A stretch of 64,000 nucleotides of DNA from Paenactinomyces guangxiensis (GCF_016055185.1 NZ_JAECVR010000018.1:1-64000); one strand, 5' to 3'; shown: positions 28,353 to 38,235, numbered from the stretch's first letter. Notes: generated from the sequence alone by a model not told the origin. Numbers and translations: made by a program.

Positions 28353-29654
28353 ATGTTTCAGTTGAAAAAACAGGGGTCCTCGCTGAAAAAAGAATTGGTA
28401 GCTGGTCTGACTACCTTTTTTACGATGTCATATATCATGGTAGTCAATCCGATTATTCTGTCAGATGCTGGTGTACCCTTTGAACTAAGTTTTACGGCTA
28501 CTATTATTGCAACTGTCGTGGGAACATTGATCATGGGATTTTATGCCAATTATCCGATTGCGATTGCACCCGCTATGGGCTTAAATGCTTATTTTGCCTA
28601 TTCTGTGATGAAGGCACACGAAGGGCTGGGATACGCGGAAGCTTTCGCTGCCGTATTTGTGTCAGGGCTCTTATTTGTGATTCTTTCTTTAACACCGCTG
28701 CGTACCAAATTGATTGAAGTGATTCCCGATAACTTAAAGAATGCGATAACAGCAGGGATCGGTTTATTTATCGCTTTTATCGGTTTGCGTTTGTCGGGGC
28801 TTGTCAAAGCTCATCCGACGAATCTGGTTACTCTGGGTGATCTGCATTCTACTTCGTCTCTCCTCACATTGATTGGCCTGGCGGTTACACTGATCTGTAT
28901 GGCCCTTGAAATTAACGGTGCGTTATTCATCGGTATGGTTGTCACCGGAATTGTCGCTTTTTTTACCGGACAGCTCTCTTTCCAAAAAGGCATTGTTTCC
29001 CTCCCGCCGATCCCGGATCAACTGGTCGTGATGAATCCTGTAGATGCGATTGGGGACGTTGTCCAGTTTGGCCTGTATGCAGTTGTTTTCTCCTTTTTGC
29101 TGGTAACTCTTTTTGATACGACAGGCACTGTACTCGGAGTGGCGAAACAGGCCGGTCTGATGAAAGGAGACAAGCTTCCGCGCGGTCAACGGACATTAAT
29201 TGCCGACTCGGTGGCGACCCTGGTTGGTTCCATGTTTGGTACAAGTCCGACATCAGCCTATATTGAATCGGCATCAGGTGTAGCCACAGGAGGAAGAACA
29301 GGACTTACTGCTGTGGTAGTCGCGATTCTGTTCGCATTATCCGCTTTCTTCAGCCCGTTAGTTGGAGCCGTTTCCGGTATTTCCGCGATCACCGCACCGG
29401 CGCTTATTGTGGTTGGTTCGTTGATGACAGGGCATGTCAGCCACATTAACTGGAACAAAATCGATGAAGCTTTCCCGGCATTTTTGGTAATTCTCAGCAT
29501 GCCGCTCACTTCCAGTATCGCTACGGGAATTGCTTTAGGCTTTATCTCCTATCCTTTGATGAAACTGGCCAAACGGCGCTGGAAGGAAGTCCATCCCCTT
29601 GTTTATGTGTTTGCCGTTTTGTTTCTTTTCCAGTTGATTTATCTGCCTCATTAA
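28353..29654 (+). CDS. NCS2-family purine permease (PbuG/PbuO-like)
   Basis: A 433-residue AzgA-type NCS2 carrier for hypoxanthine, guanine or adenine. Motifs: FTMSYIMVVNP in helix 1, APAMGLNAYFAY in the binding region, DTTGTVLGVAKQAG and FGTSPTSAYIESASG. ATG 28353 is chosen because GGAGGAAG precedes it. It stands alone between terminators. Substrate preference among purines is not decided. Confidence 0.88.
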   Translation: MFQLKKQGSSLKKELVAGLTTFFTMSYIMVVNPIILSDAGVPFELSFTATIIATVVGTLIMGFYANYPIAIAPAMGLNAYFAYSVMKAHEGLGYAEAFAAVFVSGLLFVILSLTPLRTKLIEVIPDNLKNAITAGIGLFIAFIGLRLSGLVKAHPTNLVTLGDLHSTSSLLTLIGLAVTLICMALEINGALFIGMVVTGIVAFFTGQLSFQKGIVSLPPIPDQLVVMNPVDAIGDVVQFGLYAVVFSFLLVTLFDTTGTVLGVAKQAGLMKGDKLPRGQRTLIADSVATLVGSMFGTSPTSAYIESASGVATGGRTGLTAVVVAILFALSAFFSPLVGAVSGISAITAPALIVVGSLMTGHVSHINWNKIDEAFPAFLVILSMPLTSSIATGIALGFISYPLMKLAKRRWKEVHPLVYVFAVLFLFQLIYLPH

Positions 29655-29669
29655 CTACAGCCGTGATTG

Positions 29670-29702
29670 ACGGCCTGTGCTTCCTTCACAGGTCGTTTTT
29701 TT
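29670..29702 (+). terminator. Terminator of the purine permease
   Basis: ACGGCCTGTG pairs with CACAGGTCGT, followed by seven T. Confidence 0.85.
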
Positions 29703-29733
29703 ATGGGCAAAACTCATAAAGAAAAATAAAACG

Positions 29734-29896
29734 AAAAAAATAGAGACAAGGTGCTTTTTCTGTGAAAGTATGTACCAGTGGGGGAAGGCAGGATTTGTCC
29801 CGTTCCCGATCGGCGCCCTGCGAAGAAGCAAAGATGGCCGCTCCCCGGATGATTCAACTTTCACAGAGTTGTCCCCAGCCATAAATGTTTGCTTTG
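29734..29896 (-). ncRNA. Candidate rod-shaped structured RNA (6S-like?)
   Basis: On the minus strand the ends of a roughly 160-base transcript pair. The outer stem is 29741-29749 with 29869-29877 and includes G-U pairs. The next stem is 11 bp and perfect (29759-29769 with 29857-29867). Further paired blocks follow inside (the GGGGAG/CTTCCCC region and GCAGG/CCTGC), separated by bulges. Seven T (29740-29734) follow directly, and a promoter-like TTGATA-N16-TAATGT lies upstream at 29930-29903. A closed rod with internal bubbles ended by a T-run recalls 6S RNA. I cannot confirm the family. The open frames on both strands here have no good ribosome site. Confidence 0.45.
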
Positions 29897-29902
29897 AAGT
29901 TG

Positions 29903-29930
29903 ACATTATTCATCAGTAAACTATTATCAA
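29903..29930 (-). promoter_or_regulatory. Promoter-like sequence for the structured RNA
   Basis: TTGATA (29930-29925), 16-bp spacer, TAATGT (29908-29903) on the minus strand. Confidence 0.4.
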
Positions 29931-29972
29931 TAGTAGCGGTTTCGGAAAGTCACAGAGAAAAGGGGGGCAGGC

Positions 29973-30857
29973 ATGAAACGTGCTCGCCTAATCTATAATC
30001 CGACAGCTGGACGGGAACTTGTGGAAAAGCGTTTACCCAGAATATTAGACTGCCTGGAACAAGCAGGCTATGAGACATCCTGCCGGGCAACACAGGATCA
30101 GTGGAGTGCCGCCCGGGAAGCCAAGACAGCCGCTGAGCGGGGATTTGATGCAGTGATTGCCGCTGGCGGTGATGGGACGATTCATGAAGTGGTAAATGGC
30201 TTAGCCAGTCATCCCCACCCTCCCAAACTGGGGATTCTCCCCGGCGGGACGACCAACGATTTTGCCCGGGCCTTAAAATTGCCGCGCGATTTATGTAAGG
30301 CTTGTAATATAATAGCTGCCGGCAAAACTTCCACCATTGATATCGGGAAAATTGGAAGCCGTTATTTTATCAATGTGGCAGCGGCCGGCAGAATTACCGA
30401 AGTTACATATGAAGCACCCAGCCGCTTGAAAACGATGATGGGCCCCCTGGCATATTATGCAAAGGCGATTGAAAAACTGGGCAGTTTGCATAAACCGTTT
30501 CCGATTCAAATCAAAACCCCACGCGGACAGTGGGAATCGGACATTCTGCTCCTGATCATCGCCAACAGCGTTTCTGTGGGCGGCTTTGAAAAACTGGCAC
30601 CTTCCGCCAGTTTAAGTGATGGATTATTAGATGTCTTAATCATTCCGAAAACCAACATTCCCGACTTACTGCAACTGGCAGCGCTGGCGTACAAAGGGGA
30701 GCATATATACGACTCCCGGATTATCTATTTCCAAACAGAGCAATTGGATGTAGACACCTCTGAACCGCTCAAGTTAAACTTGGACGGGGAGTGGGGAGGC
30801 AAACTGGCCGGGAGATTTGAACTTCTCCCCCAACACCTTGAGATCTTTTGTCCATAG
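29973..30857 (+). CDS. dgkB: Diacylglycerol kinase DgkB-like lipid kinase
   Basis: A 294-residue soluble DAGK-catalytic-domain protein (DgkB/YerQ type) that phosphorylates diacylglycerol released by lipoteichoic acid synthesis. Motifs: RLIYNPTAGRE at the N-terminus, AAGGDGTIHEVVNGL (nucleotide loop) and GILPGGTTNDFARAL. As in B. subtilis it is followed by the rRNA uracil methyltransferase gene. Start ATG behind AAAGGGGGG. Confidence 0.9.
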   Translation: MKRARLIYNPTAGRELVEKRLPRILDCLEQAGYETSCRATQDQWSAAREAKTAAERGFDAVIAAGGDGTIHEVVNGLASHPHPPKLGILPGGTTNDFARALKLPRDLCKACNIIAAGKTSTIDIGKIGSRYFINVAAAGRITEVTYEAPSRLKTMMGPLAYYAKAIEKLGSLHKPFPIQIKTPRGQWESDILLLIIANSVSVGGFEKLAPSASLSDGLLDVLIIPKTNIPDLLQLAALAYKGEHIYDSRIIYFQTEQLDVDTSEPLKLNLDGEWGGKLAGRFELLPQHLEIFCP

Positions 30858-30889
30858 GCGTTCATCTGTGTTGATGGTGAACGTTTTTT
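30858..30889 (+). terminator. Weak terminator between dgkB and rlmCD
   Basis: CGTTCATC pairs with GATGGTGAACG (bulged), followed by six T, so rlmCD may be partly separated from dgkB. Confidence 0.6.
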
Positions 30890-30906
30890 AATAAGGAGCA
30901 GCAAAC

Positions 30907-32280
30907 ATGAAGCAAAAACCTCCGGTACAACCGGGTCAAGTAATTGAATATGAAATCACCGGACAGGGACACAGCGGAACGGGTGTAGGAAGATTTAAAG
31001 GCTTTACCGTGTTCGTTCCGCAGGCTGTACCCGGGGAAAAAGTAAGAGCGAGAATGACACAGGTCAAAAAGAACTACGGCCAGGCGGAATTGTTGCAAGT
31101 GCTGAAGCCACACCCGGACCGGACCGATCCGTTATGCCCGGTTTTTGCAGAATGCGGGGGATGCCAGTCCCAACATCTTTCCTATGAGACACAGCTCCGG
31201 TTGAAACGTCAGCAAGTGATCGCCAGTTTTGAGCGGATTGGCGGCTTGCAGCATATAACGATCCACCCTGTCATCGGCATGAAAGTGCCCTGGAGATACC
31301 GCAATAAAGCCCAGATCCCCTTTGGGCAGGAAGACGGGCGGGTCATTGCAGGATTTTACAGGCCCGGTTCCCATCAGATTATCGACATGGATGCCTGTCT
31401 CATCCAGCATCCCGAAAATGACCGGGTGGTAGCCGCGGTCAAACAATTGGCGAATGAACTAAACATCCCTGCTTACGATGAACAAAAACATCAGGGTGTT
31501 TTGCGTCACGTTATGGTCCGGATCGGGGTTCAAACCAACGAGCTGATGGTTGTCCTCGTCACCAACGGCGATTATTTGCCGCATCAAAAAACACTTCTGG
31601 AACAATTGCGTAGCCAATTTCCCAACTTAAAATCGATTGTGCAGAATATCAACCGCAAGCGGACTAACGTGATTCTCGGCCCGGACAACCGTTTATTGTG
31701 GGGCAGCCCGGTGATCTATGACATGATTGGCTCAATCCGGTTTTCCATATCTCCGCATTCCTTTTTCCAGGTGAACCCTTCTCAGACCAAAGTATTATAT
31801 GACCAGGTTCGCAAATATGCCGCCCTCACCGGAACAGAAACAGTGGTTGATGCTTACTGCGGAATCGGGACGATTGCTCTTTACCTGGCGCAAGATGCCA
31901 AACAGGTATACGGAGTGGAAATAGTCCCTCAGGCGATTGAGGATGCCAGATACAACGCTGAATTAAACGGGATGAAGCATGTCCGTTTTGAAGCGGGAGC
32001 GGCGGAACAAGTGATGCCCCGCTGGTTGAAAGAAGGGATCAAACCGGATGTAATTGTGGTTGACCCTCCGCGCAAAGGATGTGATCCCGCTTTGCTTGAT
32101 GCTGTTGTGGGGATGCTGCCTGATCGGCTGGTTTATGTTTCCTGTAATCCTGCCACACTGGCGAGGGATGCGAAGCTTTTGGCGGAAAAGGGGTATGCAA
32201 CTGTTGAGGTTCAGCCGGTAGATATGTTTCCGCAGACAGGCCATGTGGAGTGTGTGGCTAAAATAATTTTAAAATCGTAA
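30907..32280 (+). CDS. rlmCD: 23S rRNA (uracil-5-)-methyltransferase RlmCD
   Basis: A 457-residue SAM-dependent enzyme of the RumA/RlmCD group: N-terminal TRAM domain (about 8-65), Fe-S cysteine cluster (CPVFAECGGCQSQHL), SAM motif VVDAYCGIGTIALYLA and the catalytic loop YVSCNPATLARD with nucleophilic Cys. In Bacillus one such enzyme methylates U747 and U1939 of 23S rRNA. The neighbourhood (gat genes, dgkB) matches that of B. subtilis yefA. Confidence 0.9.
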   Translation: MKQKPPVQPGQVIEYEITGQGHSGTGVGRFKGFTVFVPQAVPGEKVRARMTQVKKNYGQAELLQVLKPHPDRTDPLCPVFAECGGCQSQHLSYETQLRLKRQQVIASFERIGGLQHITIHPVIGMKVPWRYRNKAQIPFGQEDGRVIAGFYRPGSHQIIDMDACLIQHPENDRVVAAVKQLANELNIPAYDEQKHQGVLRHVMVRIGVQTNELMVVLVTNGDYLPHQKTLLEQLRSQFPNLKSIVQNINRKRTNVILGPDNRLLWGSPVIYDMIGSIRFSISPHSFFQVNPSQTKVLYDQVRKYAALTGTETVVDAYCGIGTIALYLAQDAKQVYGVEIVPQAIEDARYNAELNGMKHVRFEAGAAEQVMPRWLKEGIKPDVIVVDPPRKGCDPALLDAVVGMLPDRLVYVSCNPATLARDAKLLAEKGYATVEVQPVDMFPQTGHVECVAKIILKS

Positions 32281-32462
32281 AACAAAAATAAAAACGTCTC
32301 GTTTAAAATAAACATTCCGATCCCAGCCCGGATTTCGTTAAAAAATACTTTTCCGATTTCCGGGTCTTTTCATGTCCAGCCCTTGATATTACTCGATTTT
32401 TTCTTTTTTATATAATATATATTTTTAAATACGAAAAAGAGGGTGGATCAATTGATCTAAAA

Positions 32463-32580
32463 ATGAGAGATGTTGCTAAAAATCGTGAATGTTTCTCCAA
32501 CAACTGTCTTTAGAGTTTTAAGGCAGCCTAATTTAGTCATAAGGTATTAAGAATAAAAATTATCAACCACACATGATCGC
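32463..32580 (+). pseudogene. Relic of a LacI-family regulator (HTH part)
   Basis: Reading across frames gives MRDVAK, then KIVNVSPTTVFRVLRQPNLV, then HKVLRIKIIN. This is the LacI-family N-terminus (DVA...VSPTTVSRVLN...VS..VR..I). At least two frameshifts separate the pieces, and nothing of the sugar-binding domain remains. It suggests the island once had, or was joined to, a LacI-type regulator in addition to IolR. Confidence 0.65.
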
Positions 32581-32654
32581 AAGTCAATTCCGAACAGAAT
32601 AAATACAATTTCTTGTTAAAAATACTCAACATATCATAAAAACGAGAAAAAAGG

Positions 32655-32715
32655 TTGACCGAAAGCGTTATTAGTATTAAGATGTAATCAAATATAACCA
32701 AAACATAACCAACAT
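32655..32715 (+). promoter_or_regulatory. Promoter, cre-like site and IolR-like operator of iolABCDJ
   Basis: -35 TTGACC (32655-32660), 17-bp spacer, -10 TAAGAT (32678-32683). CGAAAGCGTTATTA (32660-32673) matches the CcpA cre consensus TGWAAGCGYTWNCW except at the first base and one near the end. Just downstream, TAACCAAAACATAACCAACA (from 32695) repeats a motif close to the IolR consensus WRAYCAADARD. Repression by IolR and catabolite control are inferred. Confidence 0.7.
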
Positions 32716-32846
32716 ATAATAAACATATTTGATAAAAGCAATAAATACCATAAGGTTATCAATTTATAAGTATAGCTTGAAATCAATTTCAAGCTAAAAA
32801 CGCAAATCACCCATTAATAAAAAAGCGATAATAGGAGGGAGAAGAA

Positions 32847-34322
32847 ATGTCCGGAGTAATGGTGAAAGTTCAAAAGCTAAAAAACTACATAAATGGTGAG
32901 TGGGTAGAAAGCAAAGCGACTCAATACGAAGATGTATACAACCCGGCTACAAAAGAAGTAATTGCTCAAGTTCCGATCTCTACAAAAGAAGATGTTGATT
33001 ATGCGATCGAAGTGGCAGCAAAGGCATTTGAAAAGTGGAAAAATGTCCCTGTTCAAAAACGTGCACGAATCCTATTTAACTTCCAACAGTTATTACAAAA
33101 AAATAAAGAAGAATTAGCCCGAATTATTACAACTGAAAATGGTAAAAATCTTTCTGAAGCATTAGGTGAAGTTGGACGAGGAATTGAAAATGTTGAATTT
33201 GCTGCAGGAGCTCCTACTCTAATGATGGGTGATTCGTTGACAACGATCGCAACAGATGTAGAAATAACGAACTACCGTTATCCGCTTGGGGTTGTCGGTG
33301 GAATCACACCATTTAACTTCCCGATGATGGTACCTTGCTGGATGTTCCCCATGGCGATTGCTGTAGGTAATACATTTGTACTGAAGCCATCTGAAAGAAC
33401 TCCATTGCTAGCGCAAAAATTAGCAGAACTATTAGAAGAAGCCGGCCTTCCTAAAGGTGTATTCAATGTAGTACATGGTGCGCATGATGTGGTAAACGGA
33501 CTTCTGGATCATCCAAAAGTTAAAGCTATTTCCTTTGTTGGTTCACAACCAGTTGGTGAATATGTTTACAAACGTGGAAGCGCAAACCTTAAACGTGTTC
33601 AAGCCTTAACAGGTGCAAAAAACCACTCCATCGTTTTAAATGATGCGGACTTAGAACATGCTGCAACAAACGTAATTGCTTCTGCATTTGGATCTGCGGG
33701 TGAACGTTGTATGGCTTGCTCTGTTGTAACAGTAGAAGAAGGCATTGCAGATGCATTCCTTGAAAAATTAATAGAAAAAGCAAAAAATGTGAAAATCGGA
33801 AATGGACTGGATGAAGGTGTGTTCCTGGGCCCGGTTATTAGGGAACAAAATCATCAACGTACATTAGGCTATATCCAAAAAGGGATTGAGGAAGGTGCAA
33901 AATTAGTTTGTGATGGCCGCGAAAACGTACCAGAAGAAGGATATTTTGTTGGGCCAACTATTTTCGACGGTGTCACAACAGATATGACCATCTGGAAAGA
34001 CGAAATTTTCGCTCCAGTATTATCAATCATTCGTGTTAAAAACTTAAAAGAAGCAGTTGAAACAGCAAATAAATCAGAATTTGCAAATGGTGCATGTATT
34101 TATACATCAAACGCTTCATCTATTCGTTATTTCCGTGAGAATATCGATGCAGGTATGTTAGGAATTAACTTAGGTGTTCCAGCACCAATGGCATTCTTCC
34201 CATTCTCTGGTTGGAAGTCTTCATTCTATGGAACATTACATGCAAACGGAAAAGATAGCGTTGATTTCTACACTCGTAAAAAAGTAGTTACAGCAAACTA
34301 CAAAGCGCCATCATTTGAATAA
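32847..34322 (+). CDS. iolA: Methylmalonate-semialdehyde dehydrogenase IolA
   Basis: A 491-residue CoA-acylating aldehyde dehydrogenase (MmsA type) that converts malonic semialdehyde to acetyl-CoA at the end of inositol breakdown. Catalytic Cys288 sits in AGERCMACS; the cofactor segment is [15 protein letters not shown], typical of MmsA rather than other ALDHs. ATG after AGGAGGGAG. First gene of iolABCDJ. Codons are A/T-rich compared with the surrounding chromosome. Confidence 0.93.
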   Translation: MSGVMVKVQKLKNYINGEWVESKATQYEDVYNPATKEVIAQVPISTKEDVDYAIEVAAKAFEKWKNVPVQKRARILFNFQQLLQKNKEELARIITTENGKNLSEALGEVGRGIENVEFAAGAPTLMMGDSLTTIATDVEITNYRYPLGVVGGITPFNFPMMVPCWMFPMAIAVGNTFVLKPSERTPLLAQKLAELLEEAGLPKGVFNVVHGAHDVVNGLLDHPKVKAISFVGSQPVGEYVYKRGSANLKRVQALTGAKNHSIVLNDADLEHAATNVIASAFGSAGERCMACSVVTVEEGIADAFLEKLIEKAKNVKIGNGLDEGVFLGPVIREQNHQRTLGYIQKGIEEGAKLVCDGRENVPEEGYFVGPTIFDGVTTDMTIWKDEIFAPVLSIIRVKNLKEAVETANKSEFANGACIYTSNASSIRYFRENIDAGMLGINLGVPAPMAFFPFSGWKSSFYGTLHANGKDSVDFYTRKKVVTANYKAPSFE

Positions 34323-34336
34323 GACTTTGACATTAA

Positions 34337-34372
34337 GCTATTATCCTGACTATCTTAAGTTGGGATAATAGC
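34337..34372 (+). other. Intercistronic hairpin iolA-iolB
   Basis: GCTATTATCC pairs with GGATAATAGC but no T-run follows. Likely an mRNA-stabilising or attenuating hairpin behind iolA. Confidence 0.45.
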
Positions 34373-34407
34373 CATTTAAAAATGACTTCATAGGAGTTGG
34401 AAATAAA

Positions 34408-35226
34408 GTGAGTAAATTACTCCGAAAACCCAATTTAGTAGAAACGTCACCAGGAGTCAAAATCGTTCATGAAGTAACAAGTGAAAATTCATCATTAGAA
34501 TATGTAGGAATGAAAGTGGTCGATTTAGCTCCAGGGGCTGGCTATAAAGAAGAATTGGGAAAAGAAGAATGTTGTATAGTTGCCTTAACTGGGAAAATAA
34601 ATGTAACAGACGATGCAGAAATATTTGAAAATATCGGCACCAGGGAAAGCGTTTTCGAAAAGAAACCTACTGATAGTGTATATGTTTCAAACGATCGTAC
34701 GTTTGCGGTTGAAGCAGTAACACAAGCGCGTATTATTCTTTGTTATTCTCCATCTGAGAAGCAATTGCCTACTAGACTTATAAAGGCGGAAGATAACAGT
34801 ATTGAGCATAGAGGAAAGTATAATAATAAACGGCTAGTACACAATATTTTACCTGACTCGGATCCATCTGCAAATAGTTTACTAGTAGTAGAGGTATATA
34901 CAGAAAGCGGAAACTGGTCTAGCTATCCGCCTCATAAACATGATCAAGACAACTTACCACATGAGTCATTTTTAGAAGAAACTTACTACCACGAAATGAA
35001 CCCAAGACAAGGCTTTGTTTTCCAACGTGTGTATACAGATGATCGTTCTCTTGATGAAACGATGACAGTTGAAAATGGAGATGTTGTATTAGTCCCGGCA
35101 GGGTATCATCCTGTAGCGGTTCCGGATGGGTATGAATCTTATTATTTAAACATAATGGCAGGACCAAAACGTATTTGGAAGTTTCATAACGAACCTGCTC
35201 ATGAATGGATCCTGGAACGAAAATAA
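34408..35226 (+). CDS. iolB: 5-deoxy-glucuronate isomerase IolB
   Basis: A 272-residue double cupin enzyme that converts 5-deoxy-D-glucuronate to 5-dehydro-2-deoxy-D-gluconate. Metal ligands appear in PPHKHDQDNLPHESFLEE and in the ETYYHEMNP segment. GTG start after TAGGAG. Second gene of the operon. Confidence 0.93.
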   Translation: MSKLLRKPNLVETSPGVKIVHEVTSENSSLEYVGMKVVDLAPGAGYKEELGKEECCIVALTGKINVTDDAEIFENIGTRESVFEKKPTDSVYVSNDRTFAVEAVTQARIILCYSPSEKQLPTRLIKAEDNSIEHRGKYNNKRLVHNILPDSDPSANSLLVVEVYTESGNWSSYPPHKHDQDNLPHESFLEETYYHEMNPRQGFVFQRVYTDDRSLDETMTVENGDVVLVPAGYHPVAVPDGYESYYLNIMAGPKRIWKFHNEPAHEWILERK

Positions 35227-35248
35227 GTGATGAGGAGTTCTATACAAC

Positions 35249-36247
35249 ATGAAGATTGAATTTAATTCAGAAAGAGAATTTGACATCATCGCGATTGGAC
35301 GTGCATGCATTGATTTAAACGCAGTGGAATACAACCGTCCAATGGAAGAAACGATGACATTTAAAAAATATGTCGGCGGTTCTCCGGCAAATATTGCCAT
35401 TGGAACATCTAAGCTTGGCTTAAAAGCAGGTTTTATCGGTAAACTGGCAGATGACCAACATGGCCGTTTTATTGAAAAATATATGGCTGGTGTCGGTGTA
35501 GACACATCCAATATTGTAGTTGATCAGGAAGGACATAAAACAGGCTTAGCTTTTACCGAAATTAAAAGCCCGGAAGAGTGCAGCATCTTAATGTACCGTG
35601 ATGAAGTAGCTGATCTTTACTTAGACCCTTCAGAAGTAAGTGAAGACTACATTAAAAGATCAAAAATCCTTTTAGTTTCCGGAACAGCTCTTGCAAAAAG
35701 TCCATCTCGTGAAGCTGTATTAAAAGCAGTACAACTGGCAAAGAAAAATGACGTGAGGGTTATTTTTGAGTTAGACTACCGGGGTTATACATGGGCGTCT
35801 AAAGAAGAAACATCTGTTTATTATACAACGGTTGCAGAGCAATCAGATGTTGTCATTGGTACACGAGATGAATTTGATGTAATGGAAAATATTAAAGACG
35901 GCAGTAACGAGGCTACTGTTAATCATTTATTTAAACATTCTCCAGAGCTGGTTGTAATTAAGCATGGTGTTGAAGGTTCCTATGCTTATACAAAATCAGG
36001 GGAAGTATTCAGAGGTCATGTTTATTTAACGAAGGTATTAAAAACATTTGGTGCAGGAGACTCTTATGCTTCTGCCTTCTTGTACGCATTAATTAAAGGT
36101 AAAGATATTGAAACTGCTCTAAAATACGGCAGTGCCTCTGCAGCAATTGTTGTAAGTAAGCACAGTTCTTCTGAAGCAATGCCGACAATCGAAGAAATTG
36201 AGCAATTAATTGCTGAAAGATCAGAAGAAACAGTGACAAATCAGTAA
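35249..36247 (+). CDS. iolC: 5-dehydro-2-deoxygluconokinase IolC
   Basis: A 332-residue PfkB-family kinase that phosphorylates 5-dehydro-2-deoxy-D-gluconate. N-terminal IGRACIDLN and GGSPANIAIGTSKLG; C-terminal catalytic TFGAGDSYASAF with Asp base. ATG after GAGGAG, 22 bp behind iolB. Confidence 0.93.
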   Translation: MKIEFNSEREFDIIAIGRACIDLNAVEYNRPMEETMTFKKYVGGSPANIAIGTSKLGLKAGFIGKLADDQHGRFIEKYMAGVGVDTSNIVVDQEGHKTGLAFTEIKSPEECSILMYRDEVADLYLDPSEVSEDYIKRSKILLVSGTALAKSPSREAVLKAVQLAKKNDVRVIFELDYRGYTWASKEETSVYYTTVAEQSDVVIGTRDEFDVMENIKDGSNEATVNHLFKHSPELVVIKHGVEGSYAYTKSGEVFRGHVYLTKVLKTFGAGDSYASAFLYALIKGKDIETALKYGSASAAIVVSKHSSSEAMPTIEEIEQLIAERSEETVTNQ

Positions 36248-36261
36248 GAGGTGAAATCTCC

Positions 36262-38172
36262 ATGGGGAAAATTAGATTAACAACGGCACAAGCCTTAATC
36301 AAATTTTTAAATCAGCAATATATTCATGTTGACGGAGAGGAATTCCCATTTGTTGAAGGTATTTTCAGCGTGTTTGGACACGGAAATGTATTGGGGATTG
36401 GTCAAGCACTGGAACAAGATGCAGGTCACTTAAAGGTCATTCAAGGAAAAAATGAACAAGGGATGGCACATGCTGCCATTGCTTATAGTAAACAAATGTT
36501 ACGTCGAAAAATTTTTGCCGTGACAACTTCTGTTGGACCAGGCTCAGCAAACCTGGCAGCAGCAGCGGGTACAGCTTTAGCTAACAATATTCCCGTGTTG
36601 TTTATTCCAGGTGATACATTTGCCACAAGACAGCCTGATCCAGTGTTACAACAAGTTGAACAAGAATATAGCTTAGCGGTTACTACAAATGATGCCTTAA
36701 AACCTGTTTCAAGATACTGGGACCGTATTACTCGCCCCGAACAGTTAATGTCCAGTTTAATTCGTGCGTTTGAGGTTATGACAGATCCAGGAAAAGCTGG
36801 CCCTGCAACAATTTGTATTGCACAAGATGTTGAAGGTGAAGCATTTGACTATGATGAAAGATTCTTTGAAAAGCGTATACATTATTTAGACCGTAAAGCA
36901 CCGGTGGAACGTGAACTAAAAGGTGCAGCAGAGCTGATAAAAGCAAGCAAAAAGCCTGTAATCCTTGTTGGCGGCGGAGCTAAATATTCAGGAGCACGTG
37001 ACATTTTAATCGCTCTCTCGGAAAAACACAATATTCCATTGGTTGAAACACAGGCTGGTAAAGCAACTGTAGAATCTACATTCAAGAAGAACCTGGGCGG
37101 AATGGGGATCACTGGTACGCTTGCAGCAAATAAAGCAGTACGCCAGGCTGATTTAATTATCGGTATTGGGACCAGATATACAGATTTCGTGACATCATCT
37201 AAAACAGCATTCAACTTTGAAACAACAAAGTTTTTAAATATCAACGTTAGCCGTTTGCAAGCATACAAAATGGATGCCTTCCAGGTAGTAGCAGATGCTA
37301 AAACAACATTAGAGCAATTGGCAACGTTTTTAGAAGGATATGAGAGTGAATTCGGACAAACGATTGCTGAATTGAAAGAAGAATGGAATGCTGAGCGTGA
37401 CCGCTTAAGTAAGGTAACATTTACTCGTGAAAACTTTGATCCGGAAATTAAGAACCATTTCACACAAGAGATACTAAATGAATATGCAGATGCATTGAAT
37501 ACAGAATTGGCACAAACAACAGCTTTAATCGCTGTCAATGATACGATTGCTCCAGATAGTACGATTATTACTTCTGCCGGATCACTTCCAGGCGATGTAC
37601 AGCGTATCTGGAATCCGACTGTGCCGAATACGTATAACGTAGAATACGGTTATTCATGTATGGGTTATGAAGTATCTGGTGCATTAGGAGTTAAATTGGC
37701 TGAGCCAACAAAAGAAGTATATTCACTTGTAGGGGATGGCAGTTTTCTATTATTGCACTCTGAATTGATTACAGCCATTCAATATGGCCACAAAATTAAT
37801 GTTGTCCTTTTTGATAATTCAGGTTTTGGCTGTATTAATAACTTACAAATGGATAACGGCTGTGATTCTTATTTCACAGAATTTAGAACACATGATAACA
37901 AAATCTTAAATATTGATTATGCGAAAGTAGCTGAAGGATATGGTGCTAAAACGTACCGCGTTCATACAATTGAACAATTGAAAAAAGCTTTAGAAGACGC
38001 GAAGAAACAAGAAGTCTCAACCTTAATAGAGATTAAAGTGCTTCCAAAAACCATGACAGATGGTTATGACAGCTGGTGGAATGTTGGAGTGGCAGAAGTT
38101 TCAAATAAAGAAAGTATCCAAAAGGCATATGAATTTAGACAGCAAAAATTAGAAACTGCAAAACAATATTAA
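36262..38172 (+). CDS. iolD: 3D-trihydroxycyclohexane-1,2-dione hydrolase IolD
   Basis: A 636-residue TPP enzyme that opens the ring of the diketo-inositol to 5-deoxy-glucuronate. The Pyr domain carries KNEQGMAHAAIAY (TPP Glu), followed by a central domain and a PP domain with the GDGSFLL...N motif (near VGDGSFLLLHSEL and VLFDNSGFGCINN). ATG behind AGAGGTGA, 14 bp after iolC. Confidence 0.94.
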   Translation: MGKIRLTTAQALIKFLNQQYIHVDGEEFPFVEGIFSVFGHGNVLGIGQALEQDAGHLKVIQGKNEQGMAHAAIAYSKQMLRRKIFAVTTSVGPGSANLAAAAGTALANNIPVLFIPGDTFATRQPDPVLQQVEQEYSLAVTTNDALKPVSRYWDRITRPEQLMSSLIRAFEVMTDPGKAGPATICIAQDVEGEAFDYDERFFEKRIHYLDRKAPVERELKGAAELIKASKKPVILVGGGAKYSGARDILIALSEKHNIPLVETQAGKATVESTFKKNLGGMGITGTLAANKAVRQADLIIGIGTRYTDFVTSSKTAFNFETTKFLNINVSRLQAYKMDAFQVVADAKTTLEQLATFLEGYESEFGQTIAELKEEWNAERDRLSKVTFTRENFDPEIKNHFTQEILNEYADALNTELAQTTALIAVNDTIAPDSTIITSAGSLPGDVQRIWNPTVPNTYNVEYGYSCMGYEVSGALGVKLAEPTKEVYSLVGDGSFLLLHSELITAIQYGHKINVVLFDNSGFGCINNLQMDNGCDSYFTEFRTHDNKILNIDYAKVAEGYGAKTYRVHTIEQLKKALEDAKKQEVSTLIEIKVLPKTMTDGYDSWWNVGVAEVSNKESIQKAYEFRQQKLETAKQY

Positions 38173-38203
38173 GAACCAGGGTATGTATTGGGATTGGATC
38201 AAT

Positions 38204-38235
38204 TTCTAATGAGATTTGTTCCAATTTCATTAGAA
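38204..38235 (+). other. Hairpin upstream of iolJ
   Basis: TTCTAATGA pairs with TCATTAGAA across a 14-base loop, without T-run. A second smaller repeat (AATTTCTAATTGGAAATT) follows. Could set the iolD/iolJ expression ratio. Confidence 0.4.

Larger units (their letters stand above)
32281..32846 (+). other. AT-rich gap at the left edge of the inositol island
   Basis: No intact gene is seen. The stretch holds a LacI-family relic (32463-32580), then the iolA promoter, cre and IolR-like repeats. Base composition shifts abruptly to AT-rich after rlmCD, marking the island boundary. Confidence 0.6.

Noticed and set aside
29655..29919. ORFs of about 80 codons on both strands before dgkB
   Set aside because: Neither has a ribosome site, and both lie across a palindromic structure that a minus-strand RNA explains better.
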